A DNA stretch of 64,000 nucleotides, from the NCBI GenBank assembly GCA_036346405.1, contig CM070554.1:41096204-41160203 (forward strand), written 5' to 3'. The translations under genes and the position numbers were made by a program. The notes below the pieces were generated by a model. It searched no databases and was not told where the DNA came from. It saw nothing but the letters and a program-made list of their open reading frames with translations. The DNA is from Phyllostachys edulis (Eukaryota; Streptophyta; Magnoliopsida; Poales; Poaceae). Positions 30,430-41,689 of this stretch are shown piece after piece (the first letter of the stretch is position 1; each line of letters opens with the position of its first letter).

Positions 30430-30862
30430 TATGATGCCAGATATCACGTAGCGGTTATTAATTCAACCGCTCGTGATAACTAATTATCGCTGCGGTTCTC
30501 ATTCGTAACCGTCAGGTACTATCACGCACGGTTCTTATTGAGAATGCGCTCGCGATAATCTTATTATCCTGCAGCGGTTCTTATTGAGAACCGCTCGTGA
30601 TAGTACATGCACGGTTCTAAATGAGTACCGCTCGTGATTGGTCTGATTATCACTGACGGTTTGTGAATAGAACCATCGTGATAATTCATAGACGGCTCTA
30701 TTAATGAACCGTTATGATAGATGACTATCCTGCAGCGGTTCTAAAAATACCGCTCGTGATAGGTCGCCGCGCCACACGCAGTTCGACAGATTTAATACGA
30801 TTTGCGGTTCCAAAGGAACCGCCTGTGATGGGGCGTTTACTATAGCCTGTTTTGTAGTAGTG
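30430..30862. repeat. CACTA-1 right subterminal repeats
   Basis: Repeated GAACCGCTCGTGATA-type motifs and their inverted partners (TATCACGNNCGGTT) up to the terminal TGTAGTAGTG. The motif core differs from the left end: CGCTCGTG here against CGTCTGTG there. Confidence 0.8.
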
Positions 30863-30897
30863 ATATATCTTAGTTTTGCATATTTATGTTGTAGATC

Positions 30898-31540
30898 ATG
30901 GCACCAACTGCTGTACCTACATCCAGTTTTGCTTTACATTTGATACTTGAAAAGGAAAAACTGAATGGAACAAATTTTACGGATTGGTCCCGCAACCTAA
31001 GAATTGTTCTTAGGCAAGATAAAAAGGAACATGTTCTAGAGGAACCAATTCCAGATGTGCCTACAGAGAATGCTGCTGCTGCTCTTAAAACCGCCTATAA
31101 AAAGGCATGTGATGACTCCCTTGATGTTAGCTGTCTCATGCTTGCTGCTATGAACTCAGACCTTCAGAAACAGTTTGAGAACATAGAGGCCTACGATATG
31201 ATCGTAGCGCTCAAAGGCATGTTTGAGACACAAGCAAGAACTGAGAGATTTCAGATCTCAAAGAAATTGTTTGGATGTAAGCTAGCTGAGGGTGGTCCAG
31301 TGAGCCCTCATGTAATCAAAATGGTTGGTTACACACAGAGCTCGAAAAAACTTGGTTTCCCACTTAGCCAAGAGCTGGCTACAGATTTGATTCTTTCTTC
31401 GCTTCCTGAAAGTTATGGGCAGTTCATTTTGAAGTTCCACATGAACAGCTTAGACAAGAATCTCACCGAATCGCATATGATGCTTAAGACAAGAGAGGGC
31501 AAGATAAGAAAAGCAACAATCATGTGATGATGGTGCAAAA
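30898..31540 (+). CDS. gag: Copia-1 Gag
   Basis: ATG at 30898, 32 bases after the CACTA-1 duplication, opens a 209-residue Angela/BARE-type Gag (UBN2 class). Blocks include EKEKLNGTNFTDW, SLDVSCLMLAAM, MFETQARTERF, GPVSPHVIKM and LATDLILSSLPESY. It forms the cytoplasmic virus-like particle. The open frame ends at 31527, and matching sequence (NHVMMVQKS) continues in a shifted frame, so a frameshift separates this part from the zinc knuckle and the rest of the polyprotein. In intact relatives gag and pol form one frame. Confidence 0.9.
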
Positions 31541-31988
31541 GAGTACAAGCTTCAAGAAGAAGGCTAAGACTTGGGTCAAGAAAAAGGGCAAGGCTAAAGT
31601 TTCAGATGAGATCAAAACTAATAAGCCTAAGCCCAAGACTAAGTCCGGCCCGACTCAAGAGAATGAATGCTTTTACTGCAAAGAGCTAGGCCATTGAAGA
31701 GGAACGCAAGAAATACGGCCGATCGTAAAAGGAATGGTGGGACTAAAACTTCCACTACAGGTATTAATGTTATAGATGTTTTTCTTGCTGACTCTTCTGT
31801 TAACTCATGGGTATTTGATACCGGATCGGTTGCTCATATCTGCAATTCGATGTAGAGTCTAACAAGGAGTAGGAGAATTACAAAGGGCGAGATGGATCTT
31901 CGTGATCGAATAAAGCAAGAGTTGCTGCATTAGTCGTCGGGACTTTGCCATTACTTTTGCCTTCGTGATTTATTATGGAATTGAATAA
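31541..31988 (+). pseudogene. Copia-1 zinc knuckle and aspartic protease region
   Basis: After the Gag frameshift, a Lys-rich linker leads to a CFYCKELGH knuckle that is interrupted by a stop after the His (near 31695). The frame 31667-31855 then carries the protease active site VFDTGSVAHICN. The frame ends at 31855, and the next pol segment opens at 31989. The protease normally releases Gag, integrase and RT from the polyprotein. Confidence 0.75.
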
Positions 31989-33095
31989 TTGTTATTACGT
32001 TCCACCATTAGTAGAAACATTATCTCCGCCTCGTGTTTGATGGCAGAGGGTTATAAATTCATTATTGAGAACAATGGTTGTTCTATATTTTTGAATGAAG
32101 TGTTTTATGGCTATGCACCTGTTTTGAATGGGTTGTTTATTTTAAATCTTGTTGATGCATTCGTCTATAATATTAATGCGAAAAGGCTTCGGCCTAATGA
32201 AACGAATTCCACTTTCATTTGGCATTGTCGTTTAGGTCACATAAGTGAGAAACGCATGAAAAAGCTCCATGATGATGGAATTCTAAAATCATTTGATTTG
32301 GAATCATTTGAAACATGCGAGTCTTGCCTGGTCGGAAAGATGACCAAGACACCTTTCACTGGTCGGAGTGAAAGGGCGTTCGACCAGTTGGCACTCATAC
32401 ATACTGATGTCTGTGGACCAATGAGTACGGCAGCTACAGGTGGTTTTCAGTACTTCATTACTTTCACTGATAACTATAGTAGATATGGATACATCTACTT
32501 AATGAGGCACAAGTTGGAATCTTTTGAAAAGTTTAAGGAGTTCCAGAATGAGGTACAGAATCAAATTGGCAAGAGAATCAAATCTTTACGATCTGATCGT
32601 GGTGGTGAGTTTTTGAACCATGAGTTTGGCAATCATTTGAAACAATGTGGAATTGTTCCACGGCTTACACCACCGGGCACTCCACAATGGAATGGTGTGT
32701 CCGAGCGGCGTAATAGGACCTTGTTGGACTTGGTTCGATCAATGATGAGCCAATCAGATCTGCCATTATATTTTTGGGGTTATGCTCTAGAAACTGCCGC
32801 TTACATTTTGAATCAGGTACCATCGAAATCAGTAGATAAGACACCATATGAGATGTGGACTGGGAAGAGTCCTAGTTTGTCTTTTCTAAGGATTTGGGGA
32901 TGTGATGTCTATGTTAAATGTTTGACGTCTGACAAACTCACACCCAAGTCAGATAAATGCTTCTTTAGAGGATATCCTAGGGAAACCAAAGGATATTATT
33001 TCTACAACCGAAGAAGGCAAAGTTTTTATTGTCTTAAATGGTGTCTTTTAGAGAAAGAGTTTCTTTCAAAAGGAGTCAATGGGAGAAAGGTGTAA
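31989..33095 (+). pseudogene. pol: Copia-1 integrase
   Basis: A 368-residue open frame. It has the HHCC pre-integrase domain (WHCRLGH, CESC), then the catalytic core with the DDE triad: Asp in HTDVCGP, Asp in RSDRGGEF and Glu in NGVSERRN. I count 35 residues between the last two, which is canonical. The end of the frame (CLKWCLLEKEF) is shifted relative to intact relatives. The enzyme would join element cDNA to chromosomal DNA. The core looks intact, but the reading frame connecting it to protease and RT is not. Confidence 0.88.
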
Positions 33096-33868
33096 CTCAA
33101 GAAATTCGGGAAACATCTGAAAGTGTTTCAACTCCTCATGAACCTCTATGGATGAACAAAATATTGTTGAACACAGTAGATGAGGCACCAAATTTCACGA
33201 GATCTAAAAGGTCGCGTCAATTGCCTACAAGGTATGGGCATGACGTATTATTATTGAATAATGATGAACCTAAGACTTATGAGGAAGCGATGATGGACCC
33301 AGACTCTGAGAAATGGCTTGGAGCCATGAAATCTGAAATAGACTCTATGAGAGAAAATCAGGTTTGGAATCTGGTCGATCCACTTGATGGTGTTAAAACC
33401 ATTGAGTGCAAATGGATCTATAAGAAAAATATTGATATGGATGGAAATGTTCACATTCATAAGGCTCGACTAGTCGCAAAAGGTTTTCGACAAGTTCAAG
33501 GAGTTGACTACGATGAGACTTTCTCACCAGTAGCGATGCTTAAATCTGTTCGGATCATTCTAGCAATTGCCGTATATTTCGATTATGATATATGGCAAAT
33601 GGATGTCAAAACAGCTTTCCTTAATGGAAACCTAGATGAGGATGTGTACATGACACAACCTGAAGGTTTTGTCGATCCAAAGAATGCTAGTAAAGTATGC
33701 AAATTTCAAAAGTCCATTTATGGGTTGAAGCAAGCATCTCGGAGTTGGAATATACGTTTTAATGAGGAGATCAAAAGGTTTGGTTTCATCAAGAACAAAG
33801 AAGAACCTTGTGTTTACATGAAGGTTAGTGGGAGCGCACTTGTTATTCTCGATCTTGTATGTAGATGA
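33038..33868 (+). pseudogene. pol: Copia-1 reverse transcriptase
   Basis: A 276-residue frame with Copia RT motifs in order: ECKWIYKKN, KARLVAKGF, FSPVA, QMDVKTAFLNG (first catalytic Asp) and YGLKQASRSW. The catalytic YVDD is encoded at 33858-33869 but in a different frame, because an indel just before it leads this ORF to a stop at 33868. RT activity from this copy is therefore lost. It overlaps the end of the integrase frame, showing that another frameshift joins them. Confidence 0.88.
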
Positions 33869-34830
33869 CATACTACCGGGTCGGAATGACATTCCAATGC
33901 TTGAATTGTTAAAACTTCATTAAGAAATAGTTTCTCAATGAAAGATTTAGGAGATGCAGCATATATCTTGGGAATAAAGATCTATAGAGATAGATCAAGA
34001 AGGCTAATTGGATTAAGCCAAAGTATGTACATAGATAAAGTGTTGAATCAGTTCAACATGCGAGATTCCAAGAGAGGATTCTTGCCCATGGCACATGCCA
34101 TTAATCTTAGTAAGAATTAGTGTCCTACGACCACTGATGAGCGAGACAAAATAGTAATATTCCATATGCTTCGGCCATTGGATCTATCATGTACGTCATG
34201 ATATGTACACGACCAGATGTATCATATGCTCTAAGTGTTACGAGCAGATACCAAGCTGATTCCGGTGAAGGTCACTGGACAGCTGTGAAAAACATTCTTA
34301 AGTACTTAAGAAGGACTAAGGATGTGTTCCTAGTTTATGGCGGTGATGAAGAGCTCGTTGTAAATGGTTACACCGATGCAAGCTTTCAAACCGACAAAGA
34401 TGATTATCGTTCGCAATCTAGTTTTGTATTCATTTTGAATGGAGGAGCAGTGAGCTGGAAAAGTTCCAAGCAAGAGACGGTTGCTGATTCCACGATAGAG
34501 GCCGAGTACATTGCGGCTTCTGAAGCTGCAAAAGAAGGTGTTTGGATAAGGAATTTCATTGCTGAATTGGGTGTGATTCCGAGTGTCTCGAGCCCAATGA
34601 ATCTCTATTGTGACAATAATGGAGCCATTGCGCAGGCTAAGGAGCCTAGATCCCATGAGAAGTCTAAGCATATACTCAGGCGTTATCATCTTATTCGCGA
34701 ATTGGTGGATAGAGGAGATGTTAAGATATGCAAAGTTCATACGGATTTAAATATTGCTGATCCGTTGACAAAGCCTCTCACACAGCCAAAGCATGAGGCA
34801 CACACAAGAGCTATCAAGATAGATACCTAA
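33858..34830 (+). pseudogene. pol: Copia-1 RT C-terminus and RNase H
   Basis: From YVDD (33858) the frame is broken to about 34188: YILGIKIYRDRSRRLIGLSQ at 33960-34030, then a stop near 34120. An open 213-residue frame runs 34189-34830 and holds the RNase H block: YTDASFQTD, ETVADSTIEAEYIA and YCDNNGAI supply the catalytic Asp, Glu and Asp. It ends TAA at 34828. RNase H removes template RNA during cDNA synthesis. Confidence 0.85.
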
Positions 34831-34842
34831 ATGATTAACTCT

Positions 34843-34858
34843 AGTGCAAGTGGGAGAT
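34843..34858 (+). other. Copia-1 polypurine tract
   Basis: GCAAGTGGGAGAT directly precedes the 3' LTR. In this lineage the usual sequence is AGTGGGAGATTG followed by TTGGAAATATG; here the LTR start is altered to CATGGAAATATG. Confidence 0.75.
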
Positions 34859-36389
34859 CATGGAAATATGCCCTAGAGGCAATCATAGAGATGATTATAT
34901 TTCATTATGTTCATGACATTGGATAATGTGTTATCTTGTTCCTAGAATAATATTGTTAATATTTGTTATCAAGTATGTGACTTGGTTGTGAAAATTTATA
35001 TTTCTGCGATAATTATTCTTATACGATCCCTGGTCGGAAACATATGAGGACACATATGAATAGACTAGCATATGTATTGGTTGATGACTATGTTTCACGA
35101 GTCATAGATATGGAGATATCAAACCAATAATATGGACACATGTTAGAGAACATGGTGTTAAATAAGACCCACCTTGAGACACTATTGAGATTGTTATGAT
35201 TCTATGTGTCGTTAGTTGGTCTCAAGCAATGATGATATATAATCCTTAGACCTGAGATCAGCATGGTTTTCTACATGTGTAATAGCACTCTTAGGGGTTG
35301 CCAAACGCTACAATTATGAATCGGGTAGTTATAAAGGTAGCTTTTGGGTATGCTGTGAAACATGGAAAGGAATGTGACTGGTCAGATATGGGATTTGCCC
35401 CTCCTAACATAACAGGAGAGATGTCTCTAGGCCCCTCATTGTGATCGGATATAGAAAGTGCATGGCCGTGCCACTGGTAGTCGAAGTGTTCGACCACGTA
35501 AAGTTATCTAACACTCGATCGAGAAAGAATTGAACAGTCCATGGATGACACAACATCTCACCTGGAGTTCAACTAGACATCGTGAGGCAAAAGGAGTATA
35601 CATGAGTAGGTCACTCAGTTCGATCAATTACAGACTGGTCGTATGGAGATACGAGCTGGTCGTAGACTGGTCAAATGTAATCACAGAGTGGTCGTAACCT
35701 GATCGTAAGAAGTTACGAACTAGTCGTGACCACATACGAACTGGTCGTATAGAGATAGGACCTGGTCGTAAGTGATGAGGATCTGATCGTAGATCATATT
35801 GCATTAAGGTTCGCCGATATAATTTGTGTGTATTCGGAATTGCTATGTTCTACTAGGAGCCGCATTTACTAGTGATCGGAAAGGGTTTCGAGTCACAACC
35901 GACACGCATGAACCTATAGGGTCACACACTTAACGGGTTGAACAAACCAAGACGAATACGATTCAGAACGTGTTCGGATAGGATCCGCCACGAGCACTAT
36001 ATAAGGAGATGCATGAGCTCGCTGGGAGGTACGCGGAAAACACCACCAAAACCCTAGCCACCATCTTCCCGAGAGCTCGCTGCGGCGACTTGGTGCTAGC
36101 ACACCGACGCACGGTTGTTCCTCCCTAGACGGTGGATACCGTGAGAGGCGCTTACTACGATCAAGGCGCTTGAGGATGATCCGTGATCTTCACAAGGAAT
36201 TGCAGACGTTGCTGGAGGAGACGATCGACTCGTGAGGACGTTGGACGATCGACTACGACCACTACATCAACGCTACCGATGTTGGAACAGTCGCCCAACT
36301 CTTCTTCACGCGCGCTCACAAGGCTCGGTGGTAACGATCTATGATCATCTACTTGCTTGGCTTCCTGGTTTGCGTGGTAGAAATCTTTT
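34859..36389 (+). repeat. Copia-1 3' LTR (truncated at its 3' end)
   Basis: Aligns with 11099-12637 until about 12597; the last ~40-90 bases, including the terminal CA, are missing, and unrelated AT-rich sequence follows. It carries one more CTGGTCGTA unit than the 5' LTR near 35728. A TATA box lies at about 35998-36006. Confidence 0.88.
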
Positions 36390-36677
36390 AACCAAATAGG
36401 GTTATTTAAGGAACAAGGATTTTCCTAAGGTCAAAATGACCTCTAAAAATTGACAAAAAATATTTTTATACAAAATAATTTATCTAGTATTTGATTAAAT
36501 TAAAACCTAGGGTTATTTACAAGCATTAGCTTCAAATTTTCTTAAGGAGTTTCTTTTCAAGTTTTAAGTTTGACTAGAATTTGAATTGTTCAAATGCAAC
36601 AAATTGTGCAAATGATCTAAAATGTCATGCATGCTTATGTAATGCATAATATTACTGTTTACTAAAATGAGGCTGTT
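36390..36677 (+). repeat. Unidentified LTR tail
   Basis: AT-rich sequence ending GGCTGTTACA at 36677, with blocks such as AAATGCAACAAATTGTGC typical of gypsy LTR ends. No partner LTR was found in the window, so it is a remnant. Confidence 0.4.
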
Positions 36678-37799
36678 ACAATAATATTGCATTGTTGGAT
36701 TCAGATGCAGGATATCACAACACATTTTGGATGGAAAAAACTAAACTATATCCACGCCCATATTTTTCATGAGTAAATTCTAATTGTGAAGAAAATATTG
36801 TTCGAATGGAAAAATCGAAACCATATTTGCATCTTATTAAACATTGAATAGTTCGAATAATCCATAGGGCTGCACACAGGATCTAAGCTTCTAATTAAAA
36901 TAAAGCTGCTAAATGCAAAGATGCACCAGGCCGATCTTGATTTCTTGCCGACGAGCATGCGAGTGGCCAAGCCAGTGACTTGACAAAACGCAGAATCTGC
37001 ATGCATGACTCCTTCCATCCCAGAATCAAACATGCATGCCTTTATCCCAAAAAGAGACTAGGAGAGAGAATGTCTCAAAACAATATGGGCCCAACCTGAA
37101 AGTGAGAAAAGAGATCGATTGATGGATGTAGCCGAGCCAGGTGCTTGCAACCCTCCTGTGGTTGCCGGCAACCGGGGGGCGTAGATCGGGCTTGTCTGGC
37201 GGCCAAGAGAAACCAACCAAAAAGACCGACCGCTTCAAAGGAGAGACTTCAAACTATTGATATCAGTGAGCACGACCGGTGAGTATGTATGCTGCGTTCA
37301 ATTAGGCAGGTCAATGGCACCACCGCGGCACCGCCAGCACGTCACCGTCGTCCTACTCCTCGCCGTCGCCGTTGACCATGTTACATTCAAGGGCGCGTAT
37401 ACTCTTGCTGCATGCGCGCAACGGTTTGAACCGGCCGGCTACATGGAAGAGTAGTAGCCCCGGAGCCCCGCATATACGGCGCGACGTCGTATCCGCACGA
37501 CCAGATGGCCGGGGTACATTTATTTCCTGCCGGACTTTTCGCTGGGATACATGTTGTGGTCCTCGAGTATGTGTGGTATTTAGTATAAATTTTGAAGTTA
37601 TATATTGCAAAAATATATATAAGTATTTATAAATTAATAGCTGAAGTTATATTAAAAAGTAAAAATAAATATTTAAACCACGGGACGGCCGCCGCCCCGG
37701 CCATTCTCAGCCCCATTGCCACACCCAATTTGTCTTAAAAAATACTTTCATAATTTATAATATTTTTCTTTTTATATGATGACACAAAAACATAGTCAA
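36678..37799. other. Island without recognised transposon sequence
   Basis: About 1.1 kb with no match to the other repeats in the window. It contains a CATGCATG-type RY motif near 37033 and a short frame (37314-37454, 47 aa) that starts MAPPRHRQH and continues with a hydrophobic VVLLLAVAV run like a signal peptide before a stop. It might be a decayed end of a host gene or simply unannotated repeat. I do not call a gene. Confidence 0.35.
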
Positions 37800-38060
37800 A
37801 GTCTTGCATGATGATGTTGGCGAGGTGCCTGATCTTTCGATGAGATTAATAAATATCAATTTTGGTGGAGGTGATTCTCACGATCCGACTACAACCGTAC
37901 GATGACGCTTGTGCCTAAGCAATAGTTGAACAAACCACAAGATGTTATTGACCTTGCTGGAAGCGCGATTAACCTGAACACAAGGTTCAATTCCTACGAG
38001 CAATCGAATAACTAGGAAGAATAAGATGTAGACAATCTGATATTGCGAATAGGATTGTTG
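37800..38060 (-). repeat. Diverged gypsy LTR fragment
   Basis: Resembles the end of the gypsy LTR at 12843-13100: TGATGATGTTGGCGAGG, then GATCTTTCGAT, then GCAATCGAA-TAACTAGGAAGAA in the same order. It represents a related but older copy, cut at both sides. Confidence 0.5.
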
Positions 38061-38343
38061 TCTCACAGTTAAAGAAGTGTCTTCGCGTGCCGGAAAAACA
38101 ATCCCCATTCGATTCAATTGAGTTGAAAGAAGATCTCACCTATAAAGAGCAGCTAGTCAAGATTTTGGATATCATAGAGCGTCGTACCAGAAGCAAGACT
38201 ATTCGTTTTTGTAAAATTCAGTGGAGCAATCACATAGAAGGAGAAGCAACGTGGGAGCATGAAGAAGAGCTGAAAGCAGATTTTCCTAGCATTTTCTCTA
38301 GCTAGCCTAAATCTCGGGGTCGAGATTCCTTGGGTGGGGGGTA
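38061..38343 (+). pseudogene. Gypsy integrase C-terminus with chromodomain
   Basis: The plus-strand frame 38087-38305 contains LTYKEQLVKILD, then RTRSKTIRFCKIQWSNH and EATWEHEEELKADFP: the chromodomain-like tail that ends chromovirus-type gypsy polyproteins. After its stop comes a purine-rich run (GGGTGGGGGGTA) leading to the LTR start at 38344. Everything upstream is missing. Such tails help to steer integration to particular chromatin. Confidence 0.8.
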
Positions 38344-38455
38344 TGTAACATCCTAATTTTCTGAGCTTTAAAAATCCTTTTGATTAGTTAATAGTTGGAA
38401 AAAAATTCACCCTTGAGTTTTATTTGAATTTTATAACAAGCTTAACATGGACATT
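38344..38455 (+). repeat. Start of a gypsy 3' LTR, truncated
   Basis: Begins TGTAACATCC directly after the polypurine tract of the chromodomain fragment and continues for about 110 bases before running into the LARD2 LTR, which aligns with 3325 onward in the opposite orientation. Confidence 0.6.
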
Positions 38456-41049
38456 TAACAATATGTTTGATTCAATATCAACATTGGCCTTACAAAGGAT
38501 TTAGGCATAACTATAAATTTAAAACAGGAATTTAAATTATTGTATATAAATAAGCATGCAATAATAATTTAAACAAAATTTAAATAATTTTAAATACTGT
38601 GCTCAAATATGATCAAAGGTATACCTTGCCTTGCTTAATTAGTCGATGTTCTCAAACGGCGTTAAAATTTGACTCTTCGAAGTCGTCGAAATCTATACGA
38701 GAAAATGATCTAAATACAAATAGCATTCAAATAAAATCCAAACAAAATCCAAAAATTATAAAATAAATACTACAAGGAAGGTATCGGCTTTATATGAATT
38801 TAGGAAGTTGAATCGACAGAATTGGAGTTCGTATGAGGGAGAATGAATTTCCGGAAGGTTAAAAATTACATGAAATAATAGAATTCCAAATTTGAACTAT
38901 TCACTGGAAATCATTCATTCGGTTCGACTGACTTCAAATTTGAAGCAATGAATTAAGAAACTGACAACAATGGTCCATATGATAGTGAGAGAATGATGAA
39001 AATAGCATCAATGACAGGTGGGGCCATGATGGAATAGACACAAGAGTTCAATTCATGTTTATGAAAATAACAGAGAAGAGCTTTATGGCCATAGTGATGG
39101 GAACAGAAGCACGGCATAGAACACGTCGAGGCGAACTCAACGGTGTCGACGGCTCGGCGAGAGGACCTTTGATGGTGACGCAGTCCGATGGAGAAGACCT
39201 TCAGCGGGTGACAGGCTAACGTCGGCATTCCGGCCAAACAGAGAGGAGTTGGCGGGTGAGGTTTACGGCAAAACGAAGAGGGAACCATGGGGAATGCAAT
39301 GCTCACCTTGGTTGGGGTGGAACGTGCACGGTCGGCCGGTGGCGGCGACGACGAACAAAATGGAGCAAATAAATAATAGAAATTACATAAAATCTATAAA
39401 TTATAAATTAAATACTGAAAATTAGAGGATGAATTTAGGAGGAAGAATCAACCGATTTGGACTTTGTATGAGAGAGAACGATTTTTTGGAAGAATAAAAT
39501 TGTCATGTACAGAGGGCAAAGCATAGACTAGATAAATTGGCTACAGTACTGCAGTACATGCAATTCGGCTGAATAGGAAGAAAGCTTGGCAAGCACATTG
39601 CATGGAGGAAACGAGCGGCGTCGGTGAGGGGAATGGGAGGAGTGGCCGGCGAACAGCAAAAATGGAACTCCGGAGATGTACTCTACCTGATGGTGGTGGC
39701 GGCAGATCTGCAGACGGTTAAACAACATGGCAAGGAGAGCAACAAGACCGACGATGGCTCACGGGCAAAGGGCGCCCAAAGGATGTTCCAATGAAGAGGA
39801 GGGAGCACCGTGTAGAACGTCGCGAGGTGAAGCTAGCAGTGTGGTCGATGGCAACGGAGCTCCACCGTAGAAGGCGCAATTGACCGACGAACGGCGTTCG
39901 GCATATGGGCTTCAACTCCGAAATTTGGCAAAGTATGGGGAGAGGGGAGGATAGGTTTTGGGGGTGGGTTGAGGATGGAGAGGGTCACCTGGTGCTCACT
40001 TTATAAAAGGGAGGAGGTGTTTGAATCAACGGGAATTCGCCTAAGAAATTGCAATAATTTTGGGTGCAATGAAGAACAAATGAAACTGTCAAATTGATTG
40101 AATGTAAAGGAGGAAACGTCCAATTGATAGTATGGTAACATGCGCGAGGTTAATGCGAACATTCCTCTTCAAACGGAATCAATTTTAATGTATTGAATGA
40201 GGAGAAAAGAGAGGAGAGGAGGCCGGCAGCCATTAATGGCTGCTCGAGCTTCATGGCTCGACAGTGAGGGAAGGGGGAGGGGAGGAGAGGCGGTGCCGGT
40301 GGCCGGGGAAGGGGGCGGCGCGGTTGATGGTGGTGGCCGAAGGTGGCGAGGGCGCCAGCGAGGTTGGTGGCCATGGGCGGCCATGGAGGCAAGCTCGGGC
40401 ATGCACACACGGGAAGAACAGAAAGGAAATGTGCTCTCAGGAAGAAGATGGTGGATATGAGAGAGAAAGAGAAAGAATAAAGGAAATAGAAGAGTTACTG
40501 TCAAACGAAAAAAAGATGGAAATGTGGCAGCTCATTGGAACGTTAAGTGAGCTATGGTCTGGAGCAGTGCTCCAATGGGTGACCCGCGTGGGAATTCAAA
40601 TTTTTTTTTTAATTTCGAAATAAAGATTAAGCAATAATTCAAACAGATTTTTAGAAGATAGCAAATAGAGTACCAAAATTCTAGAAAAATTCCCAAAAAT
40701 TCCTAGAATTATTTTGAACTTAATAAAAATAATTCCAACTTAAAGTTGGCTTTTATTTTTGCACATAATTATTTATATTTTTGGGAAAATAGGAAAACCT
40801 TTTAAATACCGTAAAATTCCAGAAATTAATTAAAATGTTATTTTTCACTTTAAACCAATAAACCTAGAAAACTCAATAAATTTTATTTTTGACTTTAAAA
40901 CCAAGAAATTAAATAATTGAGTTTATTATATAACCAAGATAACTCTTTTAAACTACAGAAAATCAAGAAAGAACTTTGACAGCCAGAAAATCCAATAAAA
41001 TAATAACTTTATTTACTTTATTTTGGTAACAGAACTTTAGGATGTTACA
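38456..41049 (-). repeat. LARD2 3' LTR (truncated)
   Basis: On the minus strand starts TGTAACATCC at 41049, next to a polypurine tract (41050-41075, ending AGGGGGGTAGTT). It aligns with LARD1 LTR 3325-5864, including the GC-rich island (here about 39110-40420). Confidence 0.75.
39999..40008 (-). promoter_or_regulatory. Putative LARD2 LTR TATA box
   Basis: The minus strand reads TTTTATAAAG at the position equivalent to the LARD1 box (4842-4850). Confidence 0.45.
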
Positions 41050-41388
41050 AACTACCCCCCTAAAAAGGAATCTCGTCCCCAAGATTTGAAGAGGCTAGAA
41101 AGAAGGTTAGGAATACAAGGTCTTCAACTGGAACTGTCGTCGACGGTTGGATTTACTATCTGTTACTTCTTTGGACATTTATTGGCATAATGTCCTTTTC
41201 TTGGCATTTGAAGCACGTGATGCCTGCAACATGAGATGACTTTTTCTGTGACTGGCCTCCAACAGAGGTGTTGGGGAGCAACAAGTCGGCCTACCGTTCA
41301 TGGTTGTTTCTTGAGGCATTGGCAAGCCTAAACTTCAGATTTTTGCAATCGTGACATGTATCTTCGTTGTTTTTACCACCTACCGTGT
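41050..41388 (-). pseudogene. LARD2 Gag piece 1 (last zinc knuckle)
   Basis: Minus strand encodes a CFKC...GHYANKCPK knuckle (about 41170-41222), with one frameshift between its halves. It ends at TGT (41386-41388), the left CACTA-3 duplication. The equivalent LARD1 knuckle lies near 525-585. Confidence 0.65.
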
Positions 41389-41689
41389 CACTACTACAAA
41401 AAGGCTAATATCGACACCTCATCACGTATGTTGACCAAAACTGCTCAGGAAAGATGCAATCACTGCACGGTTTTGGTTTAGAGACCGCTCAGGTTATCGG
41501 GTCGCGCTTAAAATCGCTCAGGAAGAGGTAATATCATAGACGGTTCATGTTGAAAATCGCTCGGAAGTATCACGCACGGCTTTTAACAAAGAACCGTTTA
41601 TGAAACATCACTGCACGGTTTCTAACAATAATCGCTCGTGATATTACCACATATCACGATGGTTTTTGTTATAACCGCTCGTGATAATA

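Larger units (their letters stand above)
19377..30862 (-). mobile_element. CACTA-1: En/Spm-type DNA transposon, 11.5 kb
   Basis: Ends are CACTACTACAGG at the left and, on the minus strand, CACTACTACAAAACAGG at the right. They are flanked by the 3-bp duplication ATA (19374-19376 and 30863-30865), as expected for CACTA elements. It carries a TNP2 transposase gene and a second gene ending in a Ulp1-like domain, both on the minus strand, with arrays of short palindromic repeats at both ends. Copia-2 has the empty site at 7393-7395. Both genes contain stops or frameshifts, so this copy is probably defective, though coding identity is high enough to suggest recent activity. Confidence 0.95.
11099..36389 (+). 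mobile_element. Copia-1: BARE-1/RIRE1-like Copia retrotransposon carrying two nested insertions
   Basis: Full-span plus-strand Copia: 5' LTR (11099-12637), primer site, leader, gag-pol (30898-34830), polypurine tract and 3' LTR (34859-36389). Removing the gypsy (12843-18271) and CACTA-1 (19377-30862) leaves about 8.4 kb, a normal size for this lineage. The two LTRs match each other in sequence and order, and both junctions of each inserted element carry target duplications. The 3' LTR loses its last ~90 bp at 36389, so the element's own target duplication cannot be read. Frameshifts and stops in gag-pol show that it is no longer autonomous. Confidence 0.9.

Noticed and set aside
38344..41049. 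One 2.7-kb LTR with inverted termini
   Set aside because: Alignment with LARD1 shows that the right part is a minus-strand LTR and the first ~110 bases belong to another element.
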